A stretch of DNA of 64,000 bases, from assembly GCF_040784935.1 (NCBI RefSeq), contig NZ_CP160680.1, forward strand, positions 6,429,802 through 6,493,801. The letters run 5' to 3'. This document shows positions 27,455 to 36,079 of this stretch, piece by piece. Position numbers and translations under genes: made by a program. Below the pieces are notes generated by a model that saw nothing but the letters and a program-made list of their open reading frames with translations, did not search any database and had not been told where the DNA came from. Source of the stretch: Lewinella sp. LCG006 (GTDB taxonomy: Bacteria; Bacteroidota; Bacteroidia; Chitinophagales; Saprospiraceae). How positions within the stretch are numbered: the stretch's first letter is position 1; each line of letters starts with the position of its first letter.

Positions 27455-27594
27455 GATGACTTTGAGACCTCCTAATTATTTCCGACCTCCCACTTCCGAC
27501 CTCCGACTATAAAATGGTTGATGGTTCGTTTATCCCTAAGGGGTGATTTAACCCTTACACCCTTACACTTTTCCAACCCTTACACCCTGGCTGG
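27455..27594. repeat. Mixed short repeats between the IS3 element and the symporter gene
   Basis: The 140 bases hold three repeat tracts: TTCCGACCTCC units (27479-27507), a GGTTGAT unit (27511-27522) and CCCTTACACCCTTACACTTT with a second CCCTTACACCC (27551-27587). The last class recurs inverted at 29203-29226 on the other side of the symporter. No gene is visible. Confidence 0.6.
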
Positions 27595-29163
27595 TTAGTT
27601 GAAGAAATCCGGGAACTGGATGCTGAAGACCAGTATACCGATGAAGAAGAGTATCAAAATTGCAATTTTGCGCCAGGGTAATGCTTTAGGGTCCCAGCTA
27701 AATACAAGCGGTTCGTCTTGGTCGCTGGGTAAGATATAGCTCAATAAAAGTGCAGTGCCCAATGTGACCACAGCACCTACGGCATTCCACCAAAACCAAA
27801 AAACAGAAGGAACAAATAACCATAGGTAAACATTGACGGCAACCCCTAAAAGGAGGCCAATATTCGCAGCGGTACCGTGGATTCTTTTAATGCCTACCGC
27901 TGCAATGAAAGTAGCCAGAATGGGCCCGTAAAAGACCGAACCCACCTTGTTGATGGCCTCAATCACCGTATCGGCAATGTCTCCCGCAAAGAAGGCCAAA
28001 CCAATGCAGATTACTCCCCAGAAAAGCACCGTATACTTGGAATAACGCATATACGCTTGGTCGCTCAGCTCTTTTTTGGAGGCAAAGAAATCCTCTACCG
28101 AGGCCGCACTCAAAGAGTTGACCGCAGAACTCAGGGAAGACATGGCCGCAGAAAAAATGGCTACCATCAAAATACCGATGACACCGTGCGGAAGAAAATC
28201 CCGGATGAAAACAGGAACCATCAAATCAGGCTTATCCGCAGGAATTTCGGAAGCGAAGTCTGGCCTCAACACCACCAAAGTACCGATTACCAAGCCCATG
28301 ATACAATACGTCAGGGTGATCGGAAAACGGAGTAAACCATTCCACAGCAAGGTCTTTTTCAGCGTGGGTAAGTTGGGCGCAGAAAACAGCCGTTGTACCT
28401 GGCTTTGATCCGTCCCGTAGTAAGAAGCGTAGAGGAAAAAACCTCCTAATAGCATGGGCCAGAAACCAAATTCATCGCCTTTCTCAAGACCTAGTTTATC
28501 GAAATTGACGATACTGAGTCTTTCCGGATCTACTTCCTGTAAAAACGTCCCCCAACCGCCGATGGCTTGGATGCCAAAAAACAGGCAGATGACGATGCCC
28601 GCAAACAAAATCATCATTTGGATCACGTCGCCGTAAACAACGGCCTTCATCCCTCCCTGCAAAGAATACACCAGGGTAACTACTCCGATGAGTAGAATCG
28701 TCATCCACATAGGGATGGCCATGACGCTGGTCAGAATCAGGGCTATGGCATAAATCATTACGCTTGTCCCAAAAGCTCTACTGATCTGGAATACACCACT
28801 CAATAATAAGCGGGTAGATCGCCCAAATCGCTTTTCCAAATAGGCGTATACGCTTACCACCCCGGAGGCGTACAATGGCGGAATAAGAAACACCATGAGA
28901 AAGATCATGGCCAGCGGTACCGCAAATTCATAGGTCAACCAGGTCATCCCTCCTCCTACTTTCAAACCTACAAAAGCAGGCGCTGACACAAAACTGATCG
29001 CCGATAACTGCGTCGCAAGCGTACTGATGGACAGGGAAAACCAGCCAAATTGTTTCCCGCCAAGGAAGTAATCTTTGCTATTTTGATTGTCCCGAAACAT
29101 CCGGCCAAGCAGCAATAAGCCCACCAGGTAGATGGCAATGATTACAAAGTCTAGTGTATTCAT
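27595..29163 (-). CDS. Sodium:solute symporter (SSS family)
   Basis: Inner-membrane transporter of the SSS/SLC5 family with about 13-14 membrane segments. The family N-terminus is clear: LDFVIIAIYLVGLLLLGRMF, then SKDYFLGGKQFGWFSLSIS and ATQLSAISFVSAPAFVG around the sodium site. Length 522 residues is normal. Start chosen at MNTLDF; an upstream frame to 29238 is encoded by repeat DNA. The substrate is not visible in the protein, but the flanking GH63 glycosidase and glycerate kinase suggest a glycerate-containing glycoside or its product. Confidence 0.9.
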   Translation of the reverse strand: MNTLDFVIIAIYLVGLLLLGRMFRDNQNSKDYFLGGKQFGWFSLSISTLATQLSAISFVSAPAFVGLKVGGGMTWLTYEFAVPLAMIFLMVFLIPPLYASGVVSVYAYLEKRFGRSTRLLLSGVFQISRAFGTSVMIYAIALILTSVMAIPMWMTILLIGVVTLVYSLQGGMKAVVYGDVIQMMILFAGIVICLFFGIQAIGGWGTFLQEVDPERLSIVNFDKLGLEKGDEFGFWPMLLGGFFLYASYYGTDQSQVQRLFSAPNLPTLKKTLLWNGLLRFPITLTYCIMGLVIGTLVVLRPDFASEIPADKPDLMVPVFIRDFLPHGVIGILMVAIFSAAMSSLSSAVNSLSAASVEDFFASKKELSDQAYMRYSKYTVLFWGVICIGLAFFAGDIADTVIEAINKVGSVFYGPILATFIAAVGIKRIHGTAANIGLLLGVAVNVYLWLFVPSVFWFWWNAVGAVVTLGTALLLSYILPSDQDEPLVFSWDPKALPWRKIAILILFFIGILVFSIQFPDFFN

Positions 29164-29202
29164 AATTAAGAGATTGTAAGAAGAATGAATAAGTGGTTTT
29201 TT

Positions 29203-29262
29203 GTAAGGGTGTAAAAGTGTAAGAGTTGGGGCTTCCAACCATCAACCATCAACCATCAACAA
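29203..29262. repeat. AAGGGTGTAAAAGTGTAAG and CAACCATCAACCATC repeats
   Basis: The gap between the symporter start and the GH63 stop holds an inverted copy of the CCCTTACACCC repeat (29203-29226) and three CAACCAT units (29237-29262). The second tract reaches into the GH63 gene and encodes its last residues and stop codon. Confidence 0.6.
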
Positions 29263-30558
29263 ATCCAAAACACAAGCCGAAGTCCAGGAAAACTGGCCGC
29301 CGCCGTAACCATTTTCCAGGTGAGCAGCCACGGATTTTTGGGCTTCGAAATATTCGTAAAAGCCAAGTCTACTGACCAATTCCAAAAGGTCATTTTTGAC
29401 TATTTCCGCAGTATCCTGAAAACCGTAGGCTTTGAGGCCACGGTAGATCAACCAATTCATCTGCGGCCAGATAGGACCGCGCCAGTAACGCTTGGAATCG
29501 AACAGCGGGCTGTCGACATCGAAACTGGGACACAGGTAGTACCCTCGGTCATGCAGATTTTGCAGGTAGTCGTTTAGCTTTTTCGCCTGATCAGCACTCG
29601 CTACTTCTGCGGAAAGTGCCGTTAAGCCACCAATTTCTTTGTGTTCAATCTGCGCCTGGCTACGTAGGTCATAACAGGTGAAAGTCGCCAAGTCTTCATT
29701 CCACAGTTTTTCGCGGTAAGCGCTCGTAGACTGTGCTTGCCATTCTTTCAATTCTCCGGTATCGAGTCCCAATCGTTCACCGATTCGAATCAAGCTTTGG
29801 TTGGACTGAATAAGTATCGCATTGATGAGCGTATCTTGCACCAACATGGGACTTTCCTCAAAAATGCCGGGACCATCGTATTGGTGTTTTTTGCCCAACT
29901 CAAGGAGGTAAACGTAGCGATCGTATTGATCACTGGTAGGTCTTTCCTCCTGATTGGCGAGCTGGGTATCTTTACGGGTATACGGAGGCAAAGTGGCCTT
30001 ATCGATCTCAATTCGTGCAATCGACTCATCCCAAATAGGGCTATTATCGCGGCCAGATTCCCAAGGATGATACAAAAATGCAAGGCCTTCGCTTTTTGGA
30101 TCCCGATAGGTATAAAAGTAGCGGTGAGAATGAAGCACCTTAGGAAAAATAGCTTTCACAAAAGCCACCCAATTGGGATCGTCAGAAAATTTATTGAACA
30201 ATACTTCCAAAATAAACCCGTGAACCGGAGGCTGAGAAATCCCCGACGTCTTGGGCTTTGGGGGTGCACCGGGGTTTACCTCGGCCTGCCAAAAATCGTG
30301 ATTGGGAAAATAGGTGGATTCTGTTTCACTGTGAAAGATGATGTGTGGAATCATCCCATTGGCCCATTGCCCTGAAAAAAGTGAGGTCAGTTCACGCATG
30401 GCCCATTGGGGTTCGAAACAGGCGTGCCCCAAACAGGTAAACCCCGAGTCCCAATTCCATTGAAAAGGATAGAGCTTATTCTTTGGCACGGTAAAGCCGT
30501 CGCGCCAGTTGAGCTTCAAGGTATCTATGGCTTCATTTACAAGTTCTCTTTTTTGCAT
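29242..30558 (-). CDS. GH63-type glycosidase, probable glucosyl-/mannosylglycerate hydrolase
   Basis: Cytoplasmic (alpha/alpha)6-barrel glycosidase; no signal peptide. Family motifs include YPFQWNWDSGFTCLGHACFE, NGMIPHIIFHSE, the acid-bearing ESGRDNSPIWDES (Asp as likely general acid), YWRGPIWPQMNWLIYRGL and GFYEYFEAQ near the C-terminus (candidate base Glu). Size of 438 residues matches bacterial mannosylglycerate hydrolases in GH63 rather than larger alpha-glucosidases. With glycerate kinase and a symporter in the same unit, cleavage of a hexosyl-glycerate to hexose and glycerate is the simplest reading; this is inference. The last residues MVDG are encoded by a GGTTGAT repeat. Confidence 0.82.
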   Translation of the reverse strand: MQKRELVNEAIDTLKLNWRDGFTVPKNKLYPFQWNWDSGFTCLGHACFEPQWAMRELTSLFSGQWANGMIPHIIFHSETESTYFPNHDFWQAEVNPGAPPKPKTSGISQPPVHGFILEVLFNKFSDDPNWVAFVKAIFPKVLHSHRYFYTYRDPKSEGLAFLYHPWESGRDNSPIWDESIARIEIDKATLPPYTRKDTQLANQEERPTSDQYDRYVYLLELGKKHQYDGPGIFEESPMLVQDTLINAILIQSNQSLIRIGERLGLDTGELKEWQAQSTSAYREKLWNEDLATFTCYDLRSQAQIEHKEIGGLTALSAEVASADQAKKLNDYLQNLHDRGYYLCPSFDVDSPLFDSKRYWRGPIWPQMNWLIYRGLKAYGFQDTAEIVKNDLLELVSRLGFYEYFEAQKSVAAHLENGYGGGQFSWTSACVLDLLMVDG

Positions 30559-30734
30559 ACCAGCAGTCTATAATAATTTCAAAATAAACAAAACCAACTA
30601 AAAATTCCGAAATAAAATCATTTAACAAAATTATATTACAAAATCACCTTGCTGTACGTAGTCAACTATAGCATCCTGACACTACTCTATACTTTTTTAC
30701 AAAAAAAAGACAGCAAGTTGTTATTATTGTGTAC
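30559..30734. promoter_or_regulatory. Divergent regulatory region, GH63 operon / AraC regulator
   Basis: A 176-bp AT-rich region between the divergent GH63 and AraC-type genes. On the minus strand TTATTTTG (30580-30587) resembles the TAnnTTTG box, with the GH63 start 22-29 bases further on. No clear box was found for the regulator gene. The region is the likely binding place of the AraC-type protein, but no repeated half-sites could be picked out by eye. Confidence 0.45.
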
Positions 30735-31583
30735 ATGAAGCCTGGGTACGAAAAAATAATAGAACAAGCAGAACAGTCTTTCACGGCTAGGGTCGTGAAT
30801 AGAAACAGTCGTCCATTGCTAAGCCAAGCCTGGCATTTTCATCCAGAAATCGAAATTTGTTATACCGTAAAGAGTAATGGTCGCCGATTTGTGGGCAACC
30901 AGATTGATGATTATCAGCAGGGTGATCTGGTGCTCTTTGGACCCAATCTACCCCATGGCTTCACAACGGAAACCTACTGTAGCCAGATTGTCATCCAGAT
31001 GATGACTAATTTTATGGGAGACACCTTTTTTTTAAAACCAGAATTGAGGCCCGTTCAAGCACTCTTTGAACGCGCTCGACAAGGGATCGTCTTTACTGGT
31101 TCTACCAAGCCCAAAGCACTCCGCATCATGCGAAAAATACTGGCTGCGGAGGGACTGACAAAATTCATGCACCTGTTGGAACTGCTGCAAGTTCTAGCGG
31201 AGAGCAAGGACTACCAGCCTATTTGCACTGAAACGTACGCCCTGGAATTCAATGAAACCCAACTGGGTAGGATCAAAATTGTCTATGACCATATCATGCA
31301 AAACTATACCCGTGAAGTGAATATCAAAGAAGTGGCAGACAAGCTAAATATTTCGGAGGTGGCTTTTTACAAGTTCATCAAAAAACAGACCCAAAAAACC
31401 TACACCCAGCTTATCAATGAGTTTCGGATCAATCACGCCGGAAAGTTATTGATCAATACTGCTAAAACAGTTGGGGAAATTTGCCACGAATCTGGTTTTA
31501 ACAACGTCTCCTATTTCAATCGCAAATTCAAGCAAATCATGCAACGCACCCCTGAAAAATTTCGCGAACAATACCTTGGCTAA
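30735..31583 (+). CDS. AraC-family transcriptional regulator
   Basis: Sugar-sensing type activator: an N-terminal cupin (about residues 25-110: WHFHPEIEICYTVKSNGRRF, GDLVLFGPNLPHGF) and a C-terminal double helix-turn-helix (about 180-282: NIKEVADKLNISEVAFYKFI, then GEICHESGFNNVSYFNRKFK and TPEKFREQY). Length 282 residues. Start placed at the ATG for MKPGYEKII; a GTG two codons earlier is possible. Divergent from the GH63-symporter-kinase genes, so it probably controls them in response to the substrate or a breakdown product. Confidence 0.9.
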   Translation: MKPGYEKIIEQAEQSFTARVVNRNSRPLLSQAWHFHPEIEICYTVKSNGRRFVGNQIDDYQQGDLVLFGPNLPHGFTTETYCSQIVIQMMTNFMGDTFFLKPELRPVQALFERARQGIVFTGSTKPKALRIMRKILAAEGLTKFMHLLELLQVLAESKDYQPICTETYALEFNETQLGRIKIVYDHIMQNYTREVNIKEVADKLNISEVAFYKFIKKQTQKTYTQLINEFRINHAGKLLINTAKTVGEICHESGFNNVSYFNRKFKQIMQRTPEKFREQYLG

Positions 31584-32575
31584 TCATCCTGCTGAGCTTT
31601 CAGATCACGGTTGACGGCAATAGCGGCATTCAATTCAAAGCCAATCAACAAGATCAAGGAGTTGAGCTGAATCCACAACATGATGATGATAAAGGTACCA
31701 ATAGAACCATAGAATTTGTGGTAGCTGTCGTAACGATTGAATTCGTCAATGTAGAAGGAAAATGCCAGCGAAGAGAGGATACACAATACGGTGGCCAGCG
31801 TAGTCCCTGGAGAAAAAATGGCCATCCGGCGATGGGTTGCCGACCCATAGCGATACAAAACTGCAATCCCGAAATAAAAAACCATCAATATCGAAAACCA
31901 ACGTAGCAAACCAATCGCAAAAGCTCCGATTTGGGTAAGGTGGACGGCTTCACTGATCCAGGTGATGATTATACTACCCAAAATAATGAAAATAACTGAA
32001 AATATCACTAAAAAGCTAACCAAGCCCGTAAGCATGATGGCTACTGCTCGTTTACGAATTCCGCCCCGCTGTTTGAAGGTATCCCGGTACGATTTCTCGA
32101 AGCTCTTCATCATTGCCAGCATCCCGTTGGAGGAAAAATAGATGGCCAACACAAAGCCAAAAGACAACAAACCGATTCTGGGTGTATCGGTAATATCATG
32201 GATAAAATCAAAAACCAGGCTCCCCGCTTGTCCGGGCATTACCCGATTGATTTCTTGCTGAAGGACATGGTTGAAATTGGCGAGTTCAGGTACTATCCCC
32301 GAAAAAAAATCCAGGATAAAAGGAACCAGTGTAAAAAGGGTCAGCAAGGATGGAAAGAGTGATAGAAAAAAACTGTAGGCTATACTATTTGCCCTGGTAA
32401 AAAGATCAAAGCGACGGATTTCGTTGAATACGAAAATTACGACATCATAAATGGGTACCCTAAAAAAGCCCGGTAAGGAAGTCTTTTTCGACCAATCCAA
32501 AACTTGTTTGACGATTGGTAAATTATAGATCCAATTTTGCACCTCCTGAGGGGTAGGCCACTTAATCTTCTTCAA
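31580..32575 (-). CDS. YihY/BrkB-family inner-membrane protein
   Basis: Polytopic inner-membrane protein of the BrkB (formerly wrongly RNase BN) family, with six predicted membrane segments. Family features: ANSIAYSFFLSLFPSLLTLF near residue 65, IGLLSFGFVLAIYFSSNGML and SYHKFYGSIGTFIIIMLWIQ. Transport or envelope function is not established. 331 residues is normal. Its stop overlaps that of the convergent AraC gene by four bases and its start overlaps the upstream thioesterase gene by 14 bases, indicating translational coupling with that gene. Confidence 0.88.
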   Translation of the reverse strand: MKKIKWPTPQEVQNWIYNLPIVKQVLDWSKKTSLPGFFRVPIYDVVIFVFNEIRRFDLFTRANSIAYSFFLSLFPSLLTLFTLVPFILDFFSGIVPELANFNHVLQQEINRVMPGQAGSLVFDFIHDITDTPRIGLLSFGFVLAIYFSSNGMLAMMKSFEKSYRDTFKQRGGIRKRAVAIMLTGLVSFLVIFSVIFIILGSIIITWISEAVHLTQIGAFAIGLLRWFSILMVFYFGIAVLYRYGSATHRRMAIFSPGTTLATVLCILSSLAFSFYIDEFNRYDSYHKFYGSIGTFIIIMLWIQLNSLILLIGFELNAAIAVNRDLKAQQDD

Positions 32576-32978
32576 AGTAGGGCTTCAATTTTTCCAGCAA
32601 ATAAGGTGGTGTATCAATGGATTTATTGGTCTTCGCATCTACGAAACAGAGCTTCACAGATCCACCATTGACCAATTTACCTTTTTCATTAAACAACTCC
32701 ATGTGAAAGGTGATGGTTTTCTGCGGAAGGTGCCGTAAAGTCGACCGAATAGTAATTAACTCATCATAAAGCGCCGGGCGAACATAGCGGCATTGTAGGG
32801 ACATGACGGGCATCAACACGCCGTGTTCTTCCTCCATGGCCCGATAACTCAGGCCCAAAGAGCGAATCATCTCAGCGCGGCCAATTTCATAATACTGGGC
32901 GTAGTTCCCGTAGTAGAGATACCCCATCTGATCCGTCTCACCGTAGCGTACTCGCTTGGTACATTCATGTGTTAGCAT
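32562..32978 (-). CDS. Acyl-CoA thioesterase, 4HBT/YbgC-FadM type
   Basis: Hot-dog fold thioesterase that hydrolyses acyl-CoA. The catalytic Asp lies in the family motif RYGETDQMGYLYYGNYAQYY (Asp16), and the helix follows with EIGRAEMIRSLGLSY. Length 138 residues is typical. The chain-length preference is not visible. It overlaps the BrkB-type gene downstream by 14 bases and lies 21 bases from the copper ATPase upstream, so all three may share a transcript. Confidence 0.88.
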   Translation of the reverse strand: MLTHECTKRVRYGETDQMGYLYYGNYAQYYEIGRAEMIRSLGLSYRAMEEEHGVLMPVMSLQCRYVRPALYDELITIRSTLRHLPQKTITFHMELFNEKGKLVNGGSVKLCFVDAKTNKSIDTPPYLLEKLKPYFEED

Positions 32979-32999
32979 TCGACAAAACTAGCATTTTGT

Positions 33000-35120
33000 C
33001 TACACTTTTTTGTATTTCAAGCGGATTGAATTGCCGATCACGACCACATCCGAGAAGGCCATAAACAATGCTCCCCACATGGGATTGAGGAAACCCATGG
33101 CCGCGATGGGGATAGCAACGATGTTGTAGGCGAAGGCCCAAAAGAGGTTTTGCCGAATGGTTTGCACGGTTTTTTCTGCAATACTTATAGCTTCTGGCAG
33201 GACATCAATCCGTCCTTTTAGCAAGATGACTTTGGCCGACTGGATGGCTACTTGAGAGGCACTGCTGAGCGAAATACCTAGATCAGCCTGGGCCAGTGCT
33301 GGTGCGTCATTGATACCATCTCCGACCATGGCCGTGGGTTCGGTTTTGCTAATTTCTTTAATGATGGACAATTTTTCTGCAGGAAGCTTTTCAGCATGGT
33401 AGTGCTCAATACCTATTTTTTCAGCAAGTGCCCTTGTTTTATCCTCGCGATCACCGCTCAGAATAAATGAGTGCCTACCCTGCATCTCCAAGGCTTTGAT
33501 GGTTTTATCAACGTCTGGTTTCAGATCATCTCCCAGCTTGAAAACGGCTAAGACCTCCGTCTCACGGAGTAAGAAGATATCTCCATCACAACTTTCCCCG
33601 GTTTGCAACAATCGCTTAGATCCCAATCGATAACGAACACCTTGCTCATCGACGGCGGTCATACCGATACCTCTTTCCTCCTCTACCCTGATGGTAGGCA
33701 GTGTATCTTCTCTGGGCATTCCTTCTAAAGCTTCCCTTAAGGAAACCGCAATGGGATGGCTGGAGTATTGCTCCATGGCCCAGACCAGGCTATTGGCCAT
33801 TTTCATTTCTCCCGTGGGATATTCTGCTTTTTCTACCCGGAATTTGCCCGTCGTGAGGGTGCCTGTTTTATCAAAAACAATGTTCTTGATGCTGGCGAGT
33901 TGCTCTACCGTACGGCCACCTTTGATCAAAACCCCTAGCTTGGCCAGCCTACCTACGCCAACCATCACTGCCGTTGGAGTAGCCAAGCCCATGGCACAGG
34001 GGCAGGAGATGACCAGTACCGCGATAGCATTCATCAAAGCCTGGGTAGCGCTAAGTCCAAAAGCAAAATGACCAAGTAAAAAAGTAAGCAATGCAATCCC
34101 CACCACTACCGGCACGAAGATGGCGCTGATCCGGTCGGCCAATAGCTGGATAGGGGGCTTATCCTGTTGGGCTGTTTTTACCAATTCCAACATTTGTTCC
34201 AGCACGGTATTCTTACCACTGGCGGTGACCTTCATCTGCAGGTTTCCTTTGAGCAGGAGGCTACCGCCAATTAATTCTGCACTTAATTCTTTTGCTACAG
34301 GTAAGCTTTCCCCCGTCAGCATGCTTTCGTCTACCAGTCCTTCCCCTTGTTCCAGGGTGCCATCGGCAGGGATACGATCCCCCTCGTTGATCTGGAGCAA
34401 TAGACCCGCACGAAGTTCTTTTACCGGGATTTCCTGAAGTTGGCCAGAAGGCAAAATTCTTCGAGCAGTACTGGCTTGCAATTGTGTCAGCTCCCCTATG
34501 GCCGTGGTGGTTTGAGCGACAGCGCGTTTCTCCAACCAATTGCCCAGCAATACCAAAGTAATAATGGTCGCTACGGTCTCAAAAAAATAATAATCAGGAT
34601 TTTGTAATACTAAACCTATGATGCTATAAACAAAAGCGGCGGTGCTTCCTAGAAAGATCAACACATCCATATTGGGTACTCCGCCACGCAAGCTGCTCCA
34701 TGCACTCCTGCCAAAATGTAAAACCCCAATAATAAAAGGAGGCAGCGTAAATGCCAGCTGCACCCAGGGATGCATCAACCAAGCTGGAGCCAGCCCTATC
34801 ATCATGAGTAAGTGGCCTAAAAGCAAGGGCAAAGTAAATAGTGCACTCACCAAAAGCTTTCGCTCAAAGGTCCAAAATACCACCGGAGGTTCTTCTTCCA
34901 GCACGGTATAGCCTAGTTTTTCAATCCCCGACTTGATTTTATCGAGTGACAAATCTCCCTTCCCAGAGGCAAAACGAACCTCTTTGGTTTGAAAATTCAC
35001 GAAAACATCTTCCAGTCCTTTACGTTCCAGATAGCGGGAGATGCTCATGGCGCAGTTGTTGCAATCCATGCCATCTACTTTCAGTTCTATCAATTCTTTT
35101 CCCATATTATTGGTGAACAT
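33000..35120 (-). CDS. Copper-translocating P-type ATPase
   Basis: P1B-type ATPase that pumps copper out of the cytosol. One N-terminal heavy-metal domain with CxxC (VDGMDCNNCAMSISRYL), eight membrane segments, the intramembrane CPC (VISCPCAMGLATPTA), the phosphorylation loop DKTGTLTTG, an SHP segment (YSSHPIAV) and GDGINDAPALAQADLGI. The last membrane helices carry the YNIVAIPIAAMG and MAFSDVVVIGNSIRL signatures of copper pumps. Two in-frame ATGs (35120 and 35105) are close; MGKELIELKVDG from 35105 is the more usual start. Divergent from a lipoprotein gene. Confidence 0.93.
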   Translation of the reverse strand: MFTNNMGKELIELKVDGMDCNNCAMSISRYLERKGLEDVFVNFQTKEVRFASGKGDLSLDKIKSGIEKLGYTVLEEEPPVVFWTFERKLLVSALFTLPLLLGHLLMMIGLAPAWLMHPWVQLAFTLPPFIIGVLHFGRSAWSSLRGGVPNMDVLIFLGSTAAFVYSIIGLVLQNPDYYFFETVATIITLVLLGNWLEKRAVAQTTTAIGELTQLQASTARRILPSGQLQEIPVKELRAGLLLQINEGDRIPADGTLEQGEGLVDESMLTGESLPVAKELSAELIGGSLLLKGNLQMKVTASGKNTVLEQMLELVKTAQQDKPPIQLLADRISAIFVPVVVGIALLTFLLGHFAFGLSATQALMNAIAVLVISCPCAMGLATPTAVMVGVGRLAKLGVLIKGGRTVEQLASIKNIVFDKTGTLTTGKFRVEKAEYPTGEMKMANSLVWAMEQYSSHPIAVSLREALEGMPREDTLPTIRVEEERGIGMTAVDEQGVRYRLGSKRLLQTGESCDGDIFLLRETEVLAVFKLGDDLKPDVDKTIKALEMQGRHSFILSGDREDKTRALAEKIGIEHYHAEKLPAEKLSIIKEISKTEPTAMVGDGINDAPALAQADLGISLSSASQVAIQSAKVILLKGRIDVLPEAISIAEKTVQTIRQNLFWAFAYNIVAIPIAAMGFLNPMWGALFMAFSDVVVIGNSIRLKYKKV

Positions 35121-35212
35121 CTTTAAATTAGCCGTAGTTTTATAAGAAGCTATTCAGCTTGCAAAAATGCAGCTAATAAGTATGCAACTCAATTTCATAA
35201 ATAAATAATAAA

Positions 35213-36010
35213 ATGAAACATCTCTTTATTTTATCCTTACTTGCCCTCTTTAGTGTAGCCTGTGGTGGCGGCACGGAAACGACAGATTCTACCACCGAAG
35301 AAATGGAAGCACCCGCAGTGGTGGAAACCAAAGTTACCATCTCGGACATGCCCGAGTCGCCTGATTTTCAGGATGCTGCCATTACGAGCATGAGCTACAA
35401 GCAAGGCAAGTTTACCTTTGGGGTTGACGGTGGACAGAGTGGTTATACCCTTGGTTCACAAACCCCTGATGCTGAACAAAAAATGTGTGCCAACTCCGCT
35501 GAAGGACAGCATATTCACCTGATTCTCGACAATGAGCCTTACGCTGCCAAATATGCCGCCAGCTTTGACTACGATGTAGCCGATGGCAATCATTACTTAC
35601 TCGCTTTCCTTAGCCGTTCTTACCACGAAAGCATCAAACACGCTACGGCTGCCAAGGTGGCTATGATCAGTGTAAAAGACAAGAGTGTGACCGGACAAAA
35701 AGAAGTGACTGAGCCGATGTTGTTTTACAGTCGCCCTAAAGGCACCTACACGGGCAAGGACACTGAAAACGTGATGCTCGACTTTTACCTCGCTAATGTT
35801 ACCCTTGGTACAGACTACAAGGTGAAAGCCGAAGTTGCGGGAGAAACCTTCATGATTGATACCTGGAAGCCATTCTTTCTGAAAGGACTACCTATGGGCG
35901 AAAATACCGTAACACTGACCTTGGTTGATGCACAGGGTAATGCGGTAGATACGCCTTTGAATCCTGTAAGTCGTACGTTCACCCTGGCCGAAGACAAAAC
36001 GGAAGGTTAA
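35213..36010 (+). CDS. Lipoprotein of unknown function
   Basis: Lipoprotein signal with lipobox LFSVACGGG (Cys17), then a Thr/Glu-rich spacer and a domain of about 220 residues (from about 45) with several His residues (EGQHIHLILDNEPYAAKY, RSYHESIKHATAA). No family recognised. The His pairs could bind metal; the divergent copper ATPase makes that worth noting but does not show it. Followed by a terminator hairpin shared with the convergent gene. Confidence 0.75.
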   Translation: MKHLFILSLLALFSVACGGGTETTDSTTEEMEAPAVVETKVTISDMPESPDFQDAAITSMSYKQGKFTFGVDGGQSGYTLGSQTPDAEQKMCANSAEGQHIHLILDNEPYAAKYAASFDYDVADGNHYLLAFLSRSYHESIKHATAAKVAMISVKDKSVTGQKEVTEPMLFYSRPKGTYTGKDTENVMLDFYLANVTLGTDYKVKAEVAGETFMIDTWKPFFLKGLPMGENTVTLTLVDAQGNAVDTPLNPVSRTFTLAEDKTEG

Positions 36011-36038
36011 CGAAGTACTAGTTTGAAAGACAACAACT

Positions 36039-36075
36039 TAAAGGGATAGAACTCAGGTTTTATCCCTTTATTATT
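36039..36075. terminator. Bidirectional terminator hairpin
   Basis: Perfect 10-bp stem TAAAGGGATA (36039-36048) with TATCCCTTTA (36061-36070), then TTATTT. It lies between two convergent stop codons and can serve both strands. Confidence 0.65.
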
Positions 36076-36079
36076 TCAC

